Shown here piece after piece: positions 24,495-33,221 of a stretch of 64,000 bases of DNA. The stretch spans positions 1 through 64,000 of the forward strand of contig CAIMFY010000009.1 of NCBI GenBank assembly GCA_903840415.1, read 5' to 3'. The DNA comes from an uncultured Opitutia bacterium (GTDB taxonomy: Bacteria; Verrucomicrobiota; Verrucomicrobiia; Opitutales; Opitutaceae). Made by a program: the position numbers and the translations under genes. Numbering within the stretch: position 1 is the first letter of the stretch; each line of letters starts with the position of its first letter. Under the pieces are notes generated by a model. It saw only the letters and a program-made list of their open reading frames with translations, was not told the DNA's origin and made no database searches.

Positions 24495-25678
24495 ATGCTC
24501 CCCAAGTTCGTTACGTCGCGTTGGATTGGCTGCGCTACTTCGCGGTGTTGATGGTTTGTCTCAATCACGCGTCGACGACCCTCCTGCGTTTGCCGATTCC
24601 GCTCTTCGGCCCGGCGGTTTACGTTGAGCCCGCGCGGGCGGGTATCGCATTCTTATTTCTCTCCAGCGGCTTTATGCTCCACCTGCGATACGCGGAGACG
24701 CTCGTTTGGGGCCAGGCGGGCGTGGGAGGCCTAGCGCGTTTTGCCGCCCGGCGTGTCTGGATACTCCTTCCCCCTGTAGTGCTGCTCCTGGCCATCGATT
24801 TGGCGGCCGGGCCGAACAATCCCGACACTTATCGCGGACCGGCGGCGGTCGCGTTGCCGGCTTTCCTGTCTCTCACTCAAACGTGGACCTACCACTGGCT
24901 GGGCAACGCGTCCGCCGTCTTCCCTTTCGACTCCTCCAATCTGGCGTGGCTGGCAAGCGATCTGTTTTTCCTTTCACTGGTCTACTTGGCGTTGCGTCCG
25001 ATTGTTGGGGGATTCGGTGCCCGCAGCGCATGGGGAGCGGTCGCGGCGGTGCTCGCGGTGCACGCGGCGCTGCTGGTCTGGTTTCGAGATCATGCGTCTG
25101 ACGTGGCCCGGTTCGGGGCGGATCATTTTGGCCCGCGCGCCTCGGCGGCGCAGTCGCCGGCCGACTTCACATTCGCGTGGTGGCTGACATTTTATTCGCC
25201 CTATGTGCGACTGTTCGAGTTCGTAGCGGGAATGTGTGTCGCCCAGGCGTGCCGTCGGAAGGTGGGGCGTCCGGAGTTGCGCCGCGTGGCGGCCGTGTTA
25301 GCGGGCAGCGCAATCGCGTTGGTTGGTGTCGTCGCGTTGTGGGCAAGCGCCGCGCTCACCACTCGAAGCTACGATCTCCTGTGCCTAGGACTGTTGCTGG
25401 CGGGTTGGGGGGTGGGGGCGCGTGCGGCTCGCCCGGGACTTTGGGCGACGCTGCCGCTGTCGGCCTATATATTGTGGCTGTGGCATCTGCCTTGGTTCAA
25501 TGCGTATCGTTTGCCAGATTTGGCCACAGTCACGGCGCGTGATGTGTGGTTCATCGGCGCCCGATTTGCTATCATGGTCTCATTTGTAATCCTCACGAGC
25601 CACGGCCTGTGGTGGCTGCAGCGGCGGAGCGAACCCGACTGGCTTCGTCCACTCGGCCGGAATGGGGATGTCCCATGA
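24488..25678 (+). CDS. Acyltransferase family 3 (OafA-like) membrane protein
   Basis: AT3 proteins transfer acetyl or other acyl groups across the membrane onto surface glycans. This 396-residue protein has about ten hydrophobic helices. The diagnostic Arg16-x10-His27 pair lies in the first helix (LDWLRYFAVLMVCLNHAS), followed by LFLSSGFMLHLRY. The ATG at 24488 overlaps the stop of the broken pseudopilin-like gene and starts MVDAPQVRYVALDWLRYF, the usual AT3 N-terminus. The in-frame ATG at 24452 would add 12 residues without homology. It is followed at once (ATGA) by a second AT3 gene of related sequence. Confidence 0.82.
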   Translation: MVDAPQVRYVALDWLRYFAVLMVCLNHASTTLLRLPIPLFGPAVYVEPARAGIAFLFLSSGFMLHLRYAETLVWGQAGVGGLARFAARRVWILLPPVVLLLAIDLAAGPNNPDTYRGPAAVALPAFLSLTQTWTYHWLGNASAVFPFDSSNLAWLASDLFFLSLVYLALRPIVGGFGARSAWGAVAAVLAVHAALLVWFRDHASDVARFGADHFGPRASAAQSPADFTFAWWLTFYSPYVRLFEFVAGMCVAQACRRKVGRPELRRVAAVLAGSAIALVGVVALWASAALTTRSYDLLCLGLLLAGWGVGARAARPGLWATLPLSAYILWLWHLPWFNAYRLPDLATVTARDVWFIGARFAIMVSFVILTSHGLWWLQRRSEPDWLRPLGRNGDVP

Positions 25679-26925
25679 AGAAAATTCCACGAACCGACAT
25701 ACCTTCGCTCACCGGACTGCGCTTCTTCGCCGCTGGGTGCATTGTGTTGAATCACCTGTTACTCAGCATCGCCCCCGCGTCTGTGTTCCCGTGGACCGCC
25801 GGCGGCCTCGCGGCTTGCGGCATACTCGGGATGAACCTGTTTTTCGTGCTCAGCGGATTCATCATTCACTACAACTACTGTGCTAGCCTCGAGCGTTTCT
25901 CACTGGCGAACTTCTATGCATTCATCTCCGCACGAATTGCGCGACTGTATCCGCTGCTTGTCGTGTTTATCGCGTTCGAGTTTTTCACGGAAGAATATAT
26001 CTGGCGTGCCGCTCCGGCCACCGCGAACGCTCATCTGCGGGCGCTACCGGCGTTCCTAACGTTCAGTCAGACGTGGTTCTATAAGCGTTTGGATTCCTCG
26101 CTGTCGCTGGCATATGCATTCCAGAACGCGAGCATCACTTGGTCCATTAGCACGGAGTTCCTGATGTATCTGTTCTATCCGGTGCTGCTGCACTCGCTGC
26201 TACGGCCAAGCGAAATGGTGCGCACGCGGGTCGCGAAACTGATCGCGGGCGTTGCGGTGCTATCGCTCGCCGTGCGCTGGTTCCACAATCACGCCGATCT
26301 GGTGGATCAATGGGGTGTCGCGCACTTCGGTCCGCAGGCTGGCACCGCCTACAACCCGACCCACGCATTTTCGTTGTGGTGGCTTTTCCTTTCGCCCTAC
26401 CTGCGTTTTGCCGAGTTTACCCTTGGAGCCATGGCGGCACACTTGTTCCTCGGCTGTGCGGACCGTGATCCGGCTCGGTGCGAGAGATGGCTGATCTCGG
26501 CGGCGATGATGCTTGCGGCCGGTCTTATTGGCCTCACGCTGCTGCCAACGCAATTCCGCTGGAACGCTGAAATCGACTATCACCGCGCGGTTGGATATCT
26601 GCCCGCCGTAGCGGTGCTGATCTTCGGCTGTGCCCGACTCGGGCAGGGTGTCGTCGCGCGGGCATTCGCGTGGCGGCCCTTCGTGTGGGCGGGGGAGGCG
26701 AGTTACTCGATATATCTCATCCACATTGTTTTCTACAATCGGTTCCATACCGACGCCGGCAGTGGGGCCGCCGCAATTGTGAGGGCGATAGCGACGATCG
26801 CGCTCATTATCCTGACCGCGCGCGTTCTCTACGAATGGATCGAGAATCCGGCGCGGGTATGGTTGCGCAACGTCCTCCAGCGTCTCGGCGGCACCGCGTC
26901 GAAACCGAGTTCAAGCGCCTCGTGA
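25675..26925 (+). CDS. Acyltransferase family 3 (OafA-like) membrane protein, second copy
   Basis: This 416-residue AT3 protein has Arg16-x10-His27 in LTGLRFFAAGCIVLNHLL and the segment NLFFVLSGFIIHYNY. Like its neighbour it contains an HFGP-x-A...WWL-x-F-x-SPY-x-R-x-x-EF stretch, showing that the two genes are related by duplication. The start at 25675 overlaps the previous stop (ATGA). It probably O-acylates the polysaccharide or another envelope glycan made by the upstream genes. Its 3' end overlaps by 15 nt with the convergent gene on the minus strand. Confidence 0.82.
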   Translation: MKKIPRTDIPSLTGLRFFAAGCIVLNHLLLSIAPASVFPWTAGGLAACGILGMNLFFVLSGFIIHYNYCASLERFSLANFYAFISARIARLYPLLVVFIAFEFFTEEYIWRAAPATANAHLRALPAFLTFSQTWFYKRLDSSLSLAYAFQNASITWSISTEFLMYLFYPVLLHSLLRPSEMVRTRVAKLIAGVAVLSLAVRWFHNHADLVDQWGVAHFGPQAGTAYNPTHAFSLWWLFLSPYLRFAEFTLGAMAAHLFLGCADRDPARCERWLISAAMMLAAGLIGLTLLPTQFRWNAEIDYHRAVGYLPAVAVLIFGCARLGQGVVARAFAWRPFVWAGEASYSIYLIHIVFYNRFHTDAGSGAAAIVRAIATIALIILTARVLYEWIENPARVWLRNVLQRLGGTASKPSSSAS

Positions 26926-29061
26926 CCGCCGGATGGCGTCTGAGATCACGACGATCACCAACGCGATCCAACTTATCCCCGTCGTTTCATATGCTAGCGC
27001 GAGCGGCCACGGGGCGCGATAGTTGATCACGACGATGCTTTCTCCCGCCGGCACCGTCACCGTCAGCAAGCGATAGGACGAGGCGGCGACTGTCACCGGC
27101 AAACCATTGACGCGCGCCGTGTAACCGGGCGTGAACATTCGCGGGGTCTCAAGCACCATGGGTCGCTCGGCACGAACTTTGACCACCAAGGGCAGCGACG
27201 AGATCAGCTCCACCGGGCCGTCCGGTGACAATTCTATCAGTGAGAACGTGCCAAAAGTCCTGAACTCCCTTGCAGGCCGGCCGGGCGTCGGTATGAAGCG
27301 CAATTGCACTTCCTCGGGCGTTAACGCGCTGGTCCACAAGGCGAGTCTCGGTGAATTGCCAGGTAAAAGCCCGAACGCCTTGGAGTCGCCCGAATTGGGT
27401 AACTGGTATTCACGGAAGAAGGTAGGGCCCGCAAGTTGGAGAATGCCGGCAACAGGCTCGCGGACGCGAAGCAAAAGTTCGTAGCGCCGGCCGGGCGCGA
27501 GCACTAGCTTCGGTTGGAGATTTAGGATCGCGGGATTGGCGTCGAGGACGCCTGTGAGAGGCACCCAAGTTGCAGCTTCGTTCGTCGCAGCGACCGGTCG
27601 CTCTCCGGCCGGTTCGATCAGGCGGAACTCCGCCCATGGCGCTGTCACGCCGTGCGAGAAATACGGCGGCCGTGACTCGAACAATCCATAGGAGTGCTGC
27701 ATGAGCATCCGATTTTCCGGGAGCAAAGCTCGCACACTGATCTTTTCCGTCGCCGTGATTTCGCGGCCGGCTCGCGCGAATTGGCGACTCTCCCAGAGGC
27801 TCCATGCGAGTGCGATGCTTGCGATAACAATTACTTTCGTGCGTGCTCCCGGGCTTAGCCCGCGCGCGGCGAGCTGCAATGCCGCGGTGAGGAGTACCGC
27901 CAACAGCAGGTAGAACCGATGCATAGGCCAGTAGAACGTAATGCGCTTGATCTGCCCGGGAACGTGCGCCCACAGCCAGTCCGTGATGAACGGCACCGGC
28001 AGCAGCAACAACAGCAGCACTGCGCACGCGGCGAGGAGCAGCGTGGCGAGTTGGCGAGTGCGGGGAGATGCATCCGGTCGCGTGCACTGGACTAAACACA
28101 GCGCCGCTGCACTTCCAGCGACGAGCCAAAGACCGTAGCCGAGTTGGAGGTCGCTGAGTGCTCGCGCGCCTTCGCTCAACGGCTGGAGCACGCGCGGAAA
28201 CACCTCTCGGATCGATTGCATGATTTGTTGGTCGTGTGCCAGTCCGCTGGCCACCAGCGATGCTGCTCCGGGGATCTTGAGTGTCGCAACCGACACGAAG
28301 GGATAGGAGCCGAGCAGGACGAACATTGCGGCTCCCAAGCCCGCGCGGCGCCACGATGCGACTCGCCGGTGCACCGTGCAGAGTTTCACCACCTCGACTG
28401 CGCTGACGATGAAGGTCAGCCACAACGCCACCGGTGCGTGTGCCAGCCACGCGCCGGCGAGGCCGGCTGCGAGGAGCAACTGTGCCGGAACGTCGTCGCG
28501 ATCGAACGTCCGCACGAGGCCGAGCACAGCCAGCGGCAGGAATGGCAACACCATCCAAGTCATGTAGAGATCCTGTGTATAGATGGTGCCCAGTACGCCG
28601 GGACAACTTAGGTAGACGCAGGCTAGCACGCAGGCGCGCCATGGCGAGACCGGATCGATCGCGCGCAGGCACAGATAAGCCGATGTCAATCCGAGCGCGC
28701 CGCTGACGATGACGATCGCATGTTGAAGCGCGAAGAATCCGAGTTGATGTCCAGTCAGCGTGTCGATCAACCCGCCCCAGTGTTGGTAAAGCGGCGCGAC
28801 CCGTAGCGGGTATACCGCTCCGTTCCACGCCCAATCGGTCTGCCCGACAAAAATCGGGAATACGCCGTTGCGCAACTGGGTGACGAAGTCGGCGAGCATG
28901 TTGGCATACCAGAGCGCATCGCCGCTGCCGATCTGACGCGAGGTGGCGAATGGATGCAGCAGCCACCAAGCGACAGCTATGAGCGCAAGGATCCGGGCCG
29001 TTTCCTGAAACGCGAAACGCTGGTGCAGGGACGTGCCTGGTGGCGTGGAGCGGGCAGTCAC
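26911..29061 (-). CDS. Large polytopic membrane protein (YfhO/GT-C-like), paralogue of 33222-35885
   Basis: This 716-residue protein has about ten membrane helices in residues 20-430 and a C-terminal soluble half. The region SGDALWYANMLADFVTQLRNGVFPIFVGQTDWAWNG, then HAPVALWL, has clear counterparts in the protein at 33222-35885. The C-terminal parts also match (FREYQLP-x-SG-x-x-K-x-FG and PGYTARVNGLPV). The last pattern is also typical of YfhO-family proteins, which act in glycosylation of lipoteichoic acid in Firmicutes. Function here is unknown; a polyprenyl-sugar-dependent transferase in the envelope is a fair guess. The start overlaps the upstream fusion gene by ATGA. Confidence 0.65.
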   Translation of the reverse strand: MTARSTPPGTSLHQRFAFQETARILALIAVAWWLLHPFATSRQIGSGDALWYANMLADFVTQLRNGVFPIFVGQTDWAWNGAVYPLRVAPLYQHWGGLIDTLTGHQLGFFALQHAIVIVSGALGLTSAYLCLRAIDPVSPWRACVLACVYLSCPGVLGTIYTQDLYMTWMVLPFLPLAVLGLVRTFDRDDVPAQLLLAAGLAGAWLAHAPVALWLTFIVSAVEVVKLCTVHRRVASWRRAGLGAAMFVLLGSYPFVSVATLKIPGAASLVASGLAHDQQIMQSIREVFPRVLQPLSEGARALSDLQLGYGLWLVAGSAAALCLVQCTRPDASPRTRQLATLLLAACAVLLLLLLPVPFITDWLWAHVPGQIKRITFYWPMHRFYLLLAVLLTAALQLAARGLSPGARTKVIVIASIALAWSLWESRQFARAGREITATEKISVRALLPENRMLMQHSYGLFESRPPYFSHGVTAPWAEFRLIEPAGERPVAATNEAATWVPLTGVLDANPAILNLQPKLVLAPGRRYELLLRVREPVAGILQLAGPTFFREYQLPNSGDSKAFGLLPGNSPRLALWTSALTPEEVQLRFIPTPGRPAREFRTFGTFSLIELSPDGPVELISSLPLVVKVRAERPMVLETPRMFTPGYTARVNGLPVTVAASSYRLLTVTVPAGESIVVINYRAPWPLALAYETTGISWIALVIVVISDAIRRSRGA

Positions 29062-30491
29062 ACGAATTTCAGTTTCCTCGCCGCAAACGCCACCATGCGC
29101 AGGAGCAGCCAGCCGTGGCTCCAGCGCTGGATGTTAGTCGTGCCATAGGTGCGCTCGGCGTAGCGGATGGGGACGTCGGCGATCTTCAGATTCAGTTTCG
29201 CGGCACCGAACAGCAGGTCGAAGTCGCCGAAAGGATCGAAGTCGCCGAACCAGGCGCGGCCGGCGGCAATTTTTTCGTAGTGCGCCCGCGAGACGACTTT
29301 CGTGCCGCAGAGAGTGTCCTTCACCGGCTGGCCGAGCAGCCAGGTGAAAATGAGACTGAACGCTTTGTTCGCGCAGAGATTGAGGAACTGCATCGCCCGT
29401 TCCTCCATCGGGTAGACGAGTCGCACGCCGTTAGCAAATTCGGCGCGACCGCTCGCGAGCACGTCGTAAAACTTCGAGAGTTCCTCGGGCGGCATGGTGA
29501 GATCGGCGTCGAGGATCATCAGGTAGTCGCCGTTGGCGGCGGCGAAACCGGCGCGAACGGCGTCGCCTTTGCCGCGACCGGTTTGCTGGAGAATTTTGAT
29601 TTTTCGTTCGGGAAACGCTGCGGCAACGCGCTGGATTTCCGTCCAGGTCTCGTCACGCGAGTGGCCTTCGACGAAGATGAGTTCCGTCCCGCCGCCCATT
29701 TCCGGCGTGCGGCGCACGGCGGCCTCGATGTTGCCGGCTTCGTTGCGCGCAGGAATGACAACCGAGACGGTGGAATGAAGCGATGGCGCCGCCCGGGCCG
29801 GACGGGCGACGAGAAACACGGTGAGGCAGAACCATTGCAGCATGGGCGCCAGCCAGCGGTTGACGAGCGTGCCGAGGCCGAGCAATCGCAGCGGAATCAG
29901 GACGTGATTTTGCCGGCACACTGGCGACCAGTCACCGAGGCTGAGGAGATTGAGCACGTCGGAGGCAGCGAGCCAGCTGTTCTCCGGCTGCGGGGACTTG
30001 AGGCCGAACCAGCGCGCGAAAGTGAGCGCGGGGCGCCAGAGCGAGTTTTGGAAATTGACGATGAGCCGCGTGTCGGGCCGCGCGGCGTGCTGGAGGTTGG
30101 TGAAGAGCCGCTGAACGTCAGCAGCGAGATTGAGCGTATCGGAAATGAGGATGACGTCGAAGGTCTCGCCACCGAGATCGACATCTTCTCCGGCGGCGAC
30201 GACGAAGTGAGCGTCGGGTAGGCGCAGGCGCGCGGCGTCGATTTGGCGCTGCGACAAATCCACACCCGTCTTGCGCTCGGCCCGGAGGGCAGCGAGCAGT
30301 TCGCCGCTGCCGCAACCGATCTCTAGGACGCTGGCGCTGGGTGGAATGAGGAGGTTGTAATAGTGCGCAAGCAGCGTGCGATAGCCGCGGGCGCCGGATG
30401 AGTTTTCGACGGGCGCGACATCGTAGAACTCCCGGACACGCGCGAGGTGCCGTTGAGTGGAGTTGGGGATCGGCGGGGCGTCGCGCATCAC
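29058..30491 (-). CDS. Fusion: SAM methyltransferase + GT2 glycosyltransferase
   Basis: Residues 20-200 form a class I SAM-dependent methyltransferase (motif I VLEIGCGSGE at 55-64, then TGVDLS and VILISDTLN). Residues 243-477 form a GT2 GT-A domain (VSVVIPARNEAGNIEAAV; MILDADLTMPPEEL as the DxD; CGTKVVSR; FDLLFGAAKL). Between them is a short linker with one hydrophobic segment. The 477-residue length suits a real fusion, and both halves keep their motifs in one frame. The GT2 half resembles dolichol/undecaprenyl-phosphate sugar transferases. It is translationally coupled to the membrane protein downstream, which could use the lipid-linked sugar. Confidence 0.8.
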   Translation of the reverse strand: MMRDAPPIPNSTQRHLARVREFYDVAPVENSSGARGYRTLLAHYYNLLIPPSASVLEIGCGSGELLAALRAERKTGVDLSQRQIDAARLRLPDAHFVVAAGEDVDLGGETFDVILISDTLNLAADVQRLFTNLQHAARPDTRLIVNFQNSLWRPALTFARWFGLKSPQPENSWLAASDVLNLLSLGDWSPVCRQNHVLIPLRLLGLGTLVNRWLAPMLQWFCLTVFLVARPARAAPSLHSTVSVVIPARNEAGNIEAAVRRTPEMGGGTELIFVEGHSRDETWTEIQRVAAAFPERKIKILQQTGRGKGDAVRAGFAAANGDYLMILDADLTMPPEELSKFYDVLASGRAEFANGVRLVYPMEERAMQFLNLCANKAFSLIFTWLLGQPVKDTLCGTKVVSRAHYEKIAAGRAWFGDFDPFGDFDLLFGAAKLNLKIADVPIRYAERTYGTTNIQRWSHGWLLLRMVAFAARKLKFV

Positions 30492-30604
30492 GTGCGCAGG
30501 ATTTTCGCGGCGGCGGCAAAGCTCAAGACAACAGTGGGCTGCAAAATTTCTTGAGTCGCCGGGCGGCCCGTCGTGTGTAGTGACGCGCTCCTCGCAGCTT
30601 TCGG
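30492..30604. promoter_or_regulatory. Divergent intergenic region
   Basis: This 113-bp gap separates divergent genes at 30491 (minus) and 30605 (plus), so promoters for both operons should lie here. No clear -35/-10 pair or operator was identified. Confidence 0.35.
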
Positions 30605-31801
30605 ATGATCTTCACCACGCATTGGTTCCTGCTTTTCGCCGTGATCGCGGTCACGGTGTTCTGGCTGCTGCCTCGTGCGGACTGGCGGCAGTGGTGGTTG
30701 GGGGCGGCTTGTGCGGTGTTTCATGCGCATTTTGCCGGACCGGCGGGCGTGCTGCCCATCATCGGGCTGATGATCGTCACGTTTTTCGCGGGGCGGACGC
30801 GCTCGCCGGGTTGGTGCGCCGCGGGGATCGCGGTGTGCGTGGCGGCGCTGGCGTTCTACAAATATATGCTGTTCTTCATCGGGGCGGCCGTGGCGCCGTG
30901 GAATGCTGAAATGGCGGCCACGCTGGCAAACGGCACCCGCGCGATCATGCCGGGGGCACCACCGCTGGCGGTGAGTTTTTTCACGTTTGAATTCGTCCAC
31001 TACCTCTACGAGGTGCGGCGCGGTAGGGAACCGATCCGTTCGCCGCTCAAATTTTTGCTGTTCTCGATTTTCTTTCCGTCGCTAGTGGCGGGACCGATCA
31101 AGCGCTATACGCAGTTTCTGCCTTCGCTCAAGGCGGCGGTGGCGGCGCGGGCGAGCGCGGAGGATTTTGCCGAGGGGCTGCGCCGCGTCGGGATCGGATT
31201 TTTCAAGAAGGTCGTCGTCGCGGACAACCTCACGCTCTACATTGAGGCGATGCAGCCGCAGTTTGGCGCGAGCGGACTGCTCGATCGGTGGCTTCTGCTA
31301 GGGTGCATCGCGCTGCGCATCCTGTTCGATTTCTCGGGTTACAGCGACATCGCGATCGGGTGTGCGCGGTTGCTCGGCATCCGGCTGCCGGAGAATTTCA
31401 ACTGGCCTTACGCGGCGCGTAATCTGCAGGACTTCTGGCAACGCTGGCATATCTCGCTCAGTTCGTGGATTCGAGACTACGTTTACATTCCGCTCGGCGG
31501 CAATCGGCACGGCCCGGTGTGGCGCGTGCTCAATGGACTGGCGGCGTTCGCACTCTGCGGATTGTGGCACGGGCCGGCGTGGCACTTCGTCGTCTGGGGC
31601 TTGTGGCACGGCGCGGGACTCGCGGTGTGCGCGAGCTACACGCGGGTGCCGGTGGTCGGGAAGGGACTCGCGCGCGTCTTTAATCAAGAGCCGCTCGCCG
31701 GCTGGGCACTCACGCAACTCTACGCGGGCCTCGGTTGGCTCGTGTTTTTCTATCCGGTGTCCGACGCACTGCGGATGGCGGGACAACTTTTCGGCCGATG
31801 A
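30605..31801 (+). CDS. MBOAT family O-acyltransferase (AlgI/DltB-like)
   Basis: This polytopic membrane acyltransferase moves acyl groups to extracytoplasmic polysaccharides. Its 398 residues have about ten helices. The MBOAT hallmarks are FFPSLVAGPIKRYTQFLP, FDFSGYSDIAIGCARLLGI, NFNWPY...DFWQRWHISLSSWIRDYVYIPLGG, and the catalytic His322 in CGLWHGPAWHFVVWG. It starts at ATG 30605 after the divergent gap and overlaps by ATGA with an SGNH-like protein, the same pairing as AlgI with AlgJ/AlgX or DltB with DltD. It probably acetylates the surface glycan made by this locus. Confidence 0.9.
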   Translation: MIFTTHWFLLFAVIAVTVFWLLPRADWRQWWLGAACAVFHAHFAGPAGVLPIIGLMIVTFFAGRTRSPGWCAAGIAVCVAALAFYKYMLFFIGAAVAPWNAEMAATLANGTRAIMPGAPPLAVSFFTFEFVHYLYEVRRGREPIRSPLKFLLFSIFFPSLVAGPIKRYTQFLPSLKAAVAARASAEDFAEGLRRVGIGFFKKVVVADNLTLYIEAMQPQFGASGLLDRWLLLGCIALRILFDFSGYSDIAIGCARLLGIRLPENFNWPYAARNLQDFWQRWHISLSSWIRDYVYIPLGGNRHGPVWRVLNGLAAFALCGLWHGPAWHFVVWGLWHGAGLAVCASYTRVPVVGKGLARVFNQEPLAGWALTQLYAGLGWLVFFYPVSDALRMAGQLFGR

Positions 31802-32988
31802 ACGACGTCACCAAAATCTGGCGTCCGCGTTGGCTGCTGGCAGGGGTGTTGCTCGGGATGGTAGCGATGGCGTGGCTCGGCCGGCGCGCGGCGAGCAGCG
31901 ACTATCACCCGCATTTTACGCGCTTTTTTCCGGCGATCTCCCCTGAAGGGAGCTACTATCCGACGGTCGGTGAAATGTCGGCGATCGTGCGGGCGCGCTG
32001 CCGCAAGGATCAGGTGCTGGTCATCGTTGGCGGCAACTCCGTGCTCCACGGCGTCTGGCAGCCGTCGGACGTGATGTGGACACGGAAGCTGCAGGGGCGG
32101 CTCGGCGACCGCTACGTGGTGATTAATTTTGCCCTGCGCGGTGCCACCCCGACAGACGGCGGTGCGGTCGTCGCCGAGGTGTTGCGCGAGGAATTTCCCC
32201 GGCAGATATATATCGCGAACGAAAAGGCTGCGACGGGCATTTTCCCGCTCGGGGGCGAAACCTACCGGACGATTTTTTGGCAGGCCTATTTTGGCGGGCA
32301 ATTGATCAGCGATCCGGCGCGCAACGCCCTCGTGCGCGACGCGCTGCTCTACCCTACGAGTTGGGCAGGAGCATTGGCCATCTCCGGCAGCGCCGTGCTC
32401 GATCGCGCGCTGCGGTTCCAGGATTTTTGGAACCGGCTCGCGTTTGAAAAAATCAACACCGTGCCTTCGCCCTACGCGCCGGCGCCGCCGGGGCTGTTCA
32501 GTCCGCGGAAACTTTTTTCGGATCAGGAGCCCGATGGCACGCCGCTGAGGCTCGACGAACGCTACCGTCCGCCGGTCCGCGCGCGGGAGATGGAAATTCT
32601 GCGCGCGACCAGCGGGCTTTTTTATCGCCGCACGACGGAGGGCGGCTGGCGGATGGGCGAGGCCGAGCGGGCGCGGATCGACGGCTATTATCGCGTAGCG
32701 TTTCCGGCGGCGCTGCACGCGCGGACCATGCTGTTGATCGGGCGCGACAGCGCATTCTATCGGGCCCAGCTAACGGCGGACGAGCACGCACGCGACGAGC
32801 AGGCGATTAGCGATTCCGTGGCGATGCTGAGCGCCCGTGGTTACGCGGCATTCGATTACGGTGAGAAATTTACTGCCGAAGACTATGCCGATCGCACGCA
32901 CCTCGCACCGGCTGGCGGCGAAAAACTAGCGGACACCGTTGCACCGGCGGTTCGTGCCTTGGCCGAAAAACTTGGTTACCTGCGATGA
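31798..32988 (+). CDS. Membrane-anchored SGNH-hydrolase-like protein, MBOAT partner
   Basis: This 396-residue protein has an N-terminal membrane anchor (about residues 10-27) and a predicted periplasmic SGNH-like domain. GGNSVLHG (Gly79-Asn80-Ser81) looks like the nucleophile block, and Asp365-x2-His368 near the C-terminus (DRTHLAPAGGEKLA) supplies the rest of a catalytic triad. The ATG at 31798 overlaps the MBOAT stop. By analogy with AlgJ/AlgX, PatB and DltD it would accept the acyl group from the MBOAT protein and transfer it to the polymer. Sequence similarity to those named proteins is not obvious, so only the role class is proposed. Confidence 0.7.
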   Translation: MNDVTKIWRPRWLLAGVLLGMVAMAWLGRRAASSDYHPHFTRFFPAISPEGSYYPTVGEMSAIVRARCRKDQVLVIVGGNSVLHGVWQPSDVMWTRKLQGRLGDRYVVINFALRGATPTDGGAVVAEVLREEFPRQIYIANEKAATGIFPLGGETYRTIFWQAYFGGQLISDPARNALVRDALLYPTSWAGALAISGSAVLDRALRFQDFWNRLAFEKINTVPSPYAPAPPGLFSPRKLFSDQEPDGTPLRLDERYRPPVRAREMEILRATSGLFYRRTTEGGWRMGEAERARIDGYYRVAFPAALHARTMLLIGRDSAFYRAQLTADEHARDEQAISDSVAMLSARGYAAFDYGEKFTAEDYADRTHLAPAGGEKLADTVAPAVRALAEKLGYLR

Positions 32989-33197
32989 AACCCAGTGAGA
33001 ATCCGATGAACTTCCCTGACGTCGTCCACACCGATTCCTTCCTCTCCCGCCAACTCGCGCGACTGCCCGCACCGGCGGCTCGCGCGGCGGCGCGGACTTT
33101 GTCGCTGCTCGCGGGTATGGCGGTCGCAGTCGTGCTTCATTATGTGCTCTATCGCGTGGGGCTGCCGAGCAAACCCTTCATTTATGTCGCATTCTGA
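32985..33197 (+). CDS. Small single-helix membrane protein
   Basis: This 70-residue protein has one hydrophobic helix near residues 42-58 (LSLLAGMAVAVVLHYVLY). It overlaps the SGNH-like gene by ATGA and lies 24 nt before the 887-residue membrane protein. An in-frame ATG at 33006 is an alternative start. I recognise no family. Coupling to the MBOAT/SGNH genes suggests an accessory subunit of the acylation machinery, in the way small DltX-like peptides accompany DltB, but this is speculative. Confidence 0.55.
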   Translation: MKPSENPMNFPDVVHTDSFLSRQLARLPAPAARAAARTLSLLAGMAVAVVLHYVLYRVGLPSKPFIYVAF

Positions 33198-33221
33198 GCG
33201 TCGGCCGGGCGGAGTTTTGGT

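Noticed and set aside
27410-28969. 519-codon minus-strand frame
   Set aside because: It overlaps the 716-residue membrane protein on the same strand in another frame, with arginine-rich low-complexity composition and no helices. Shadow.
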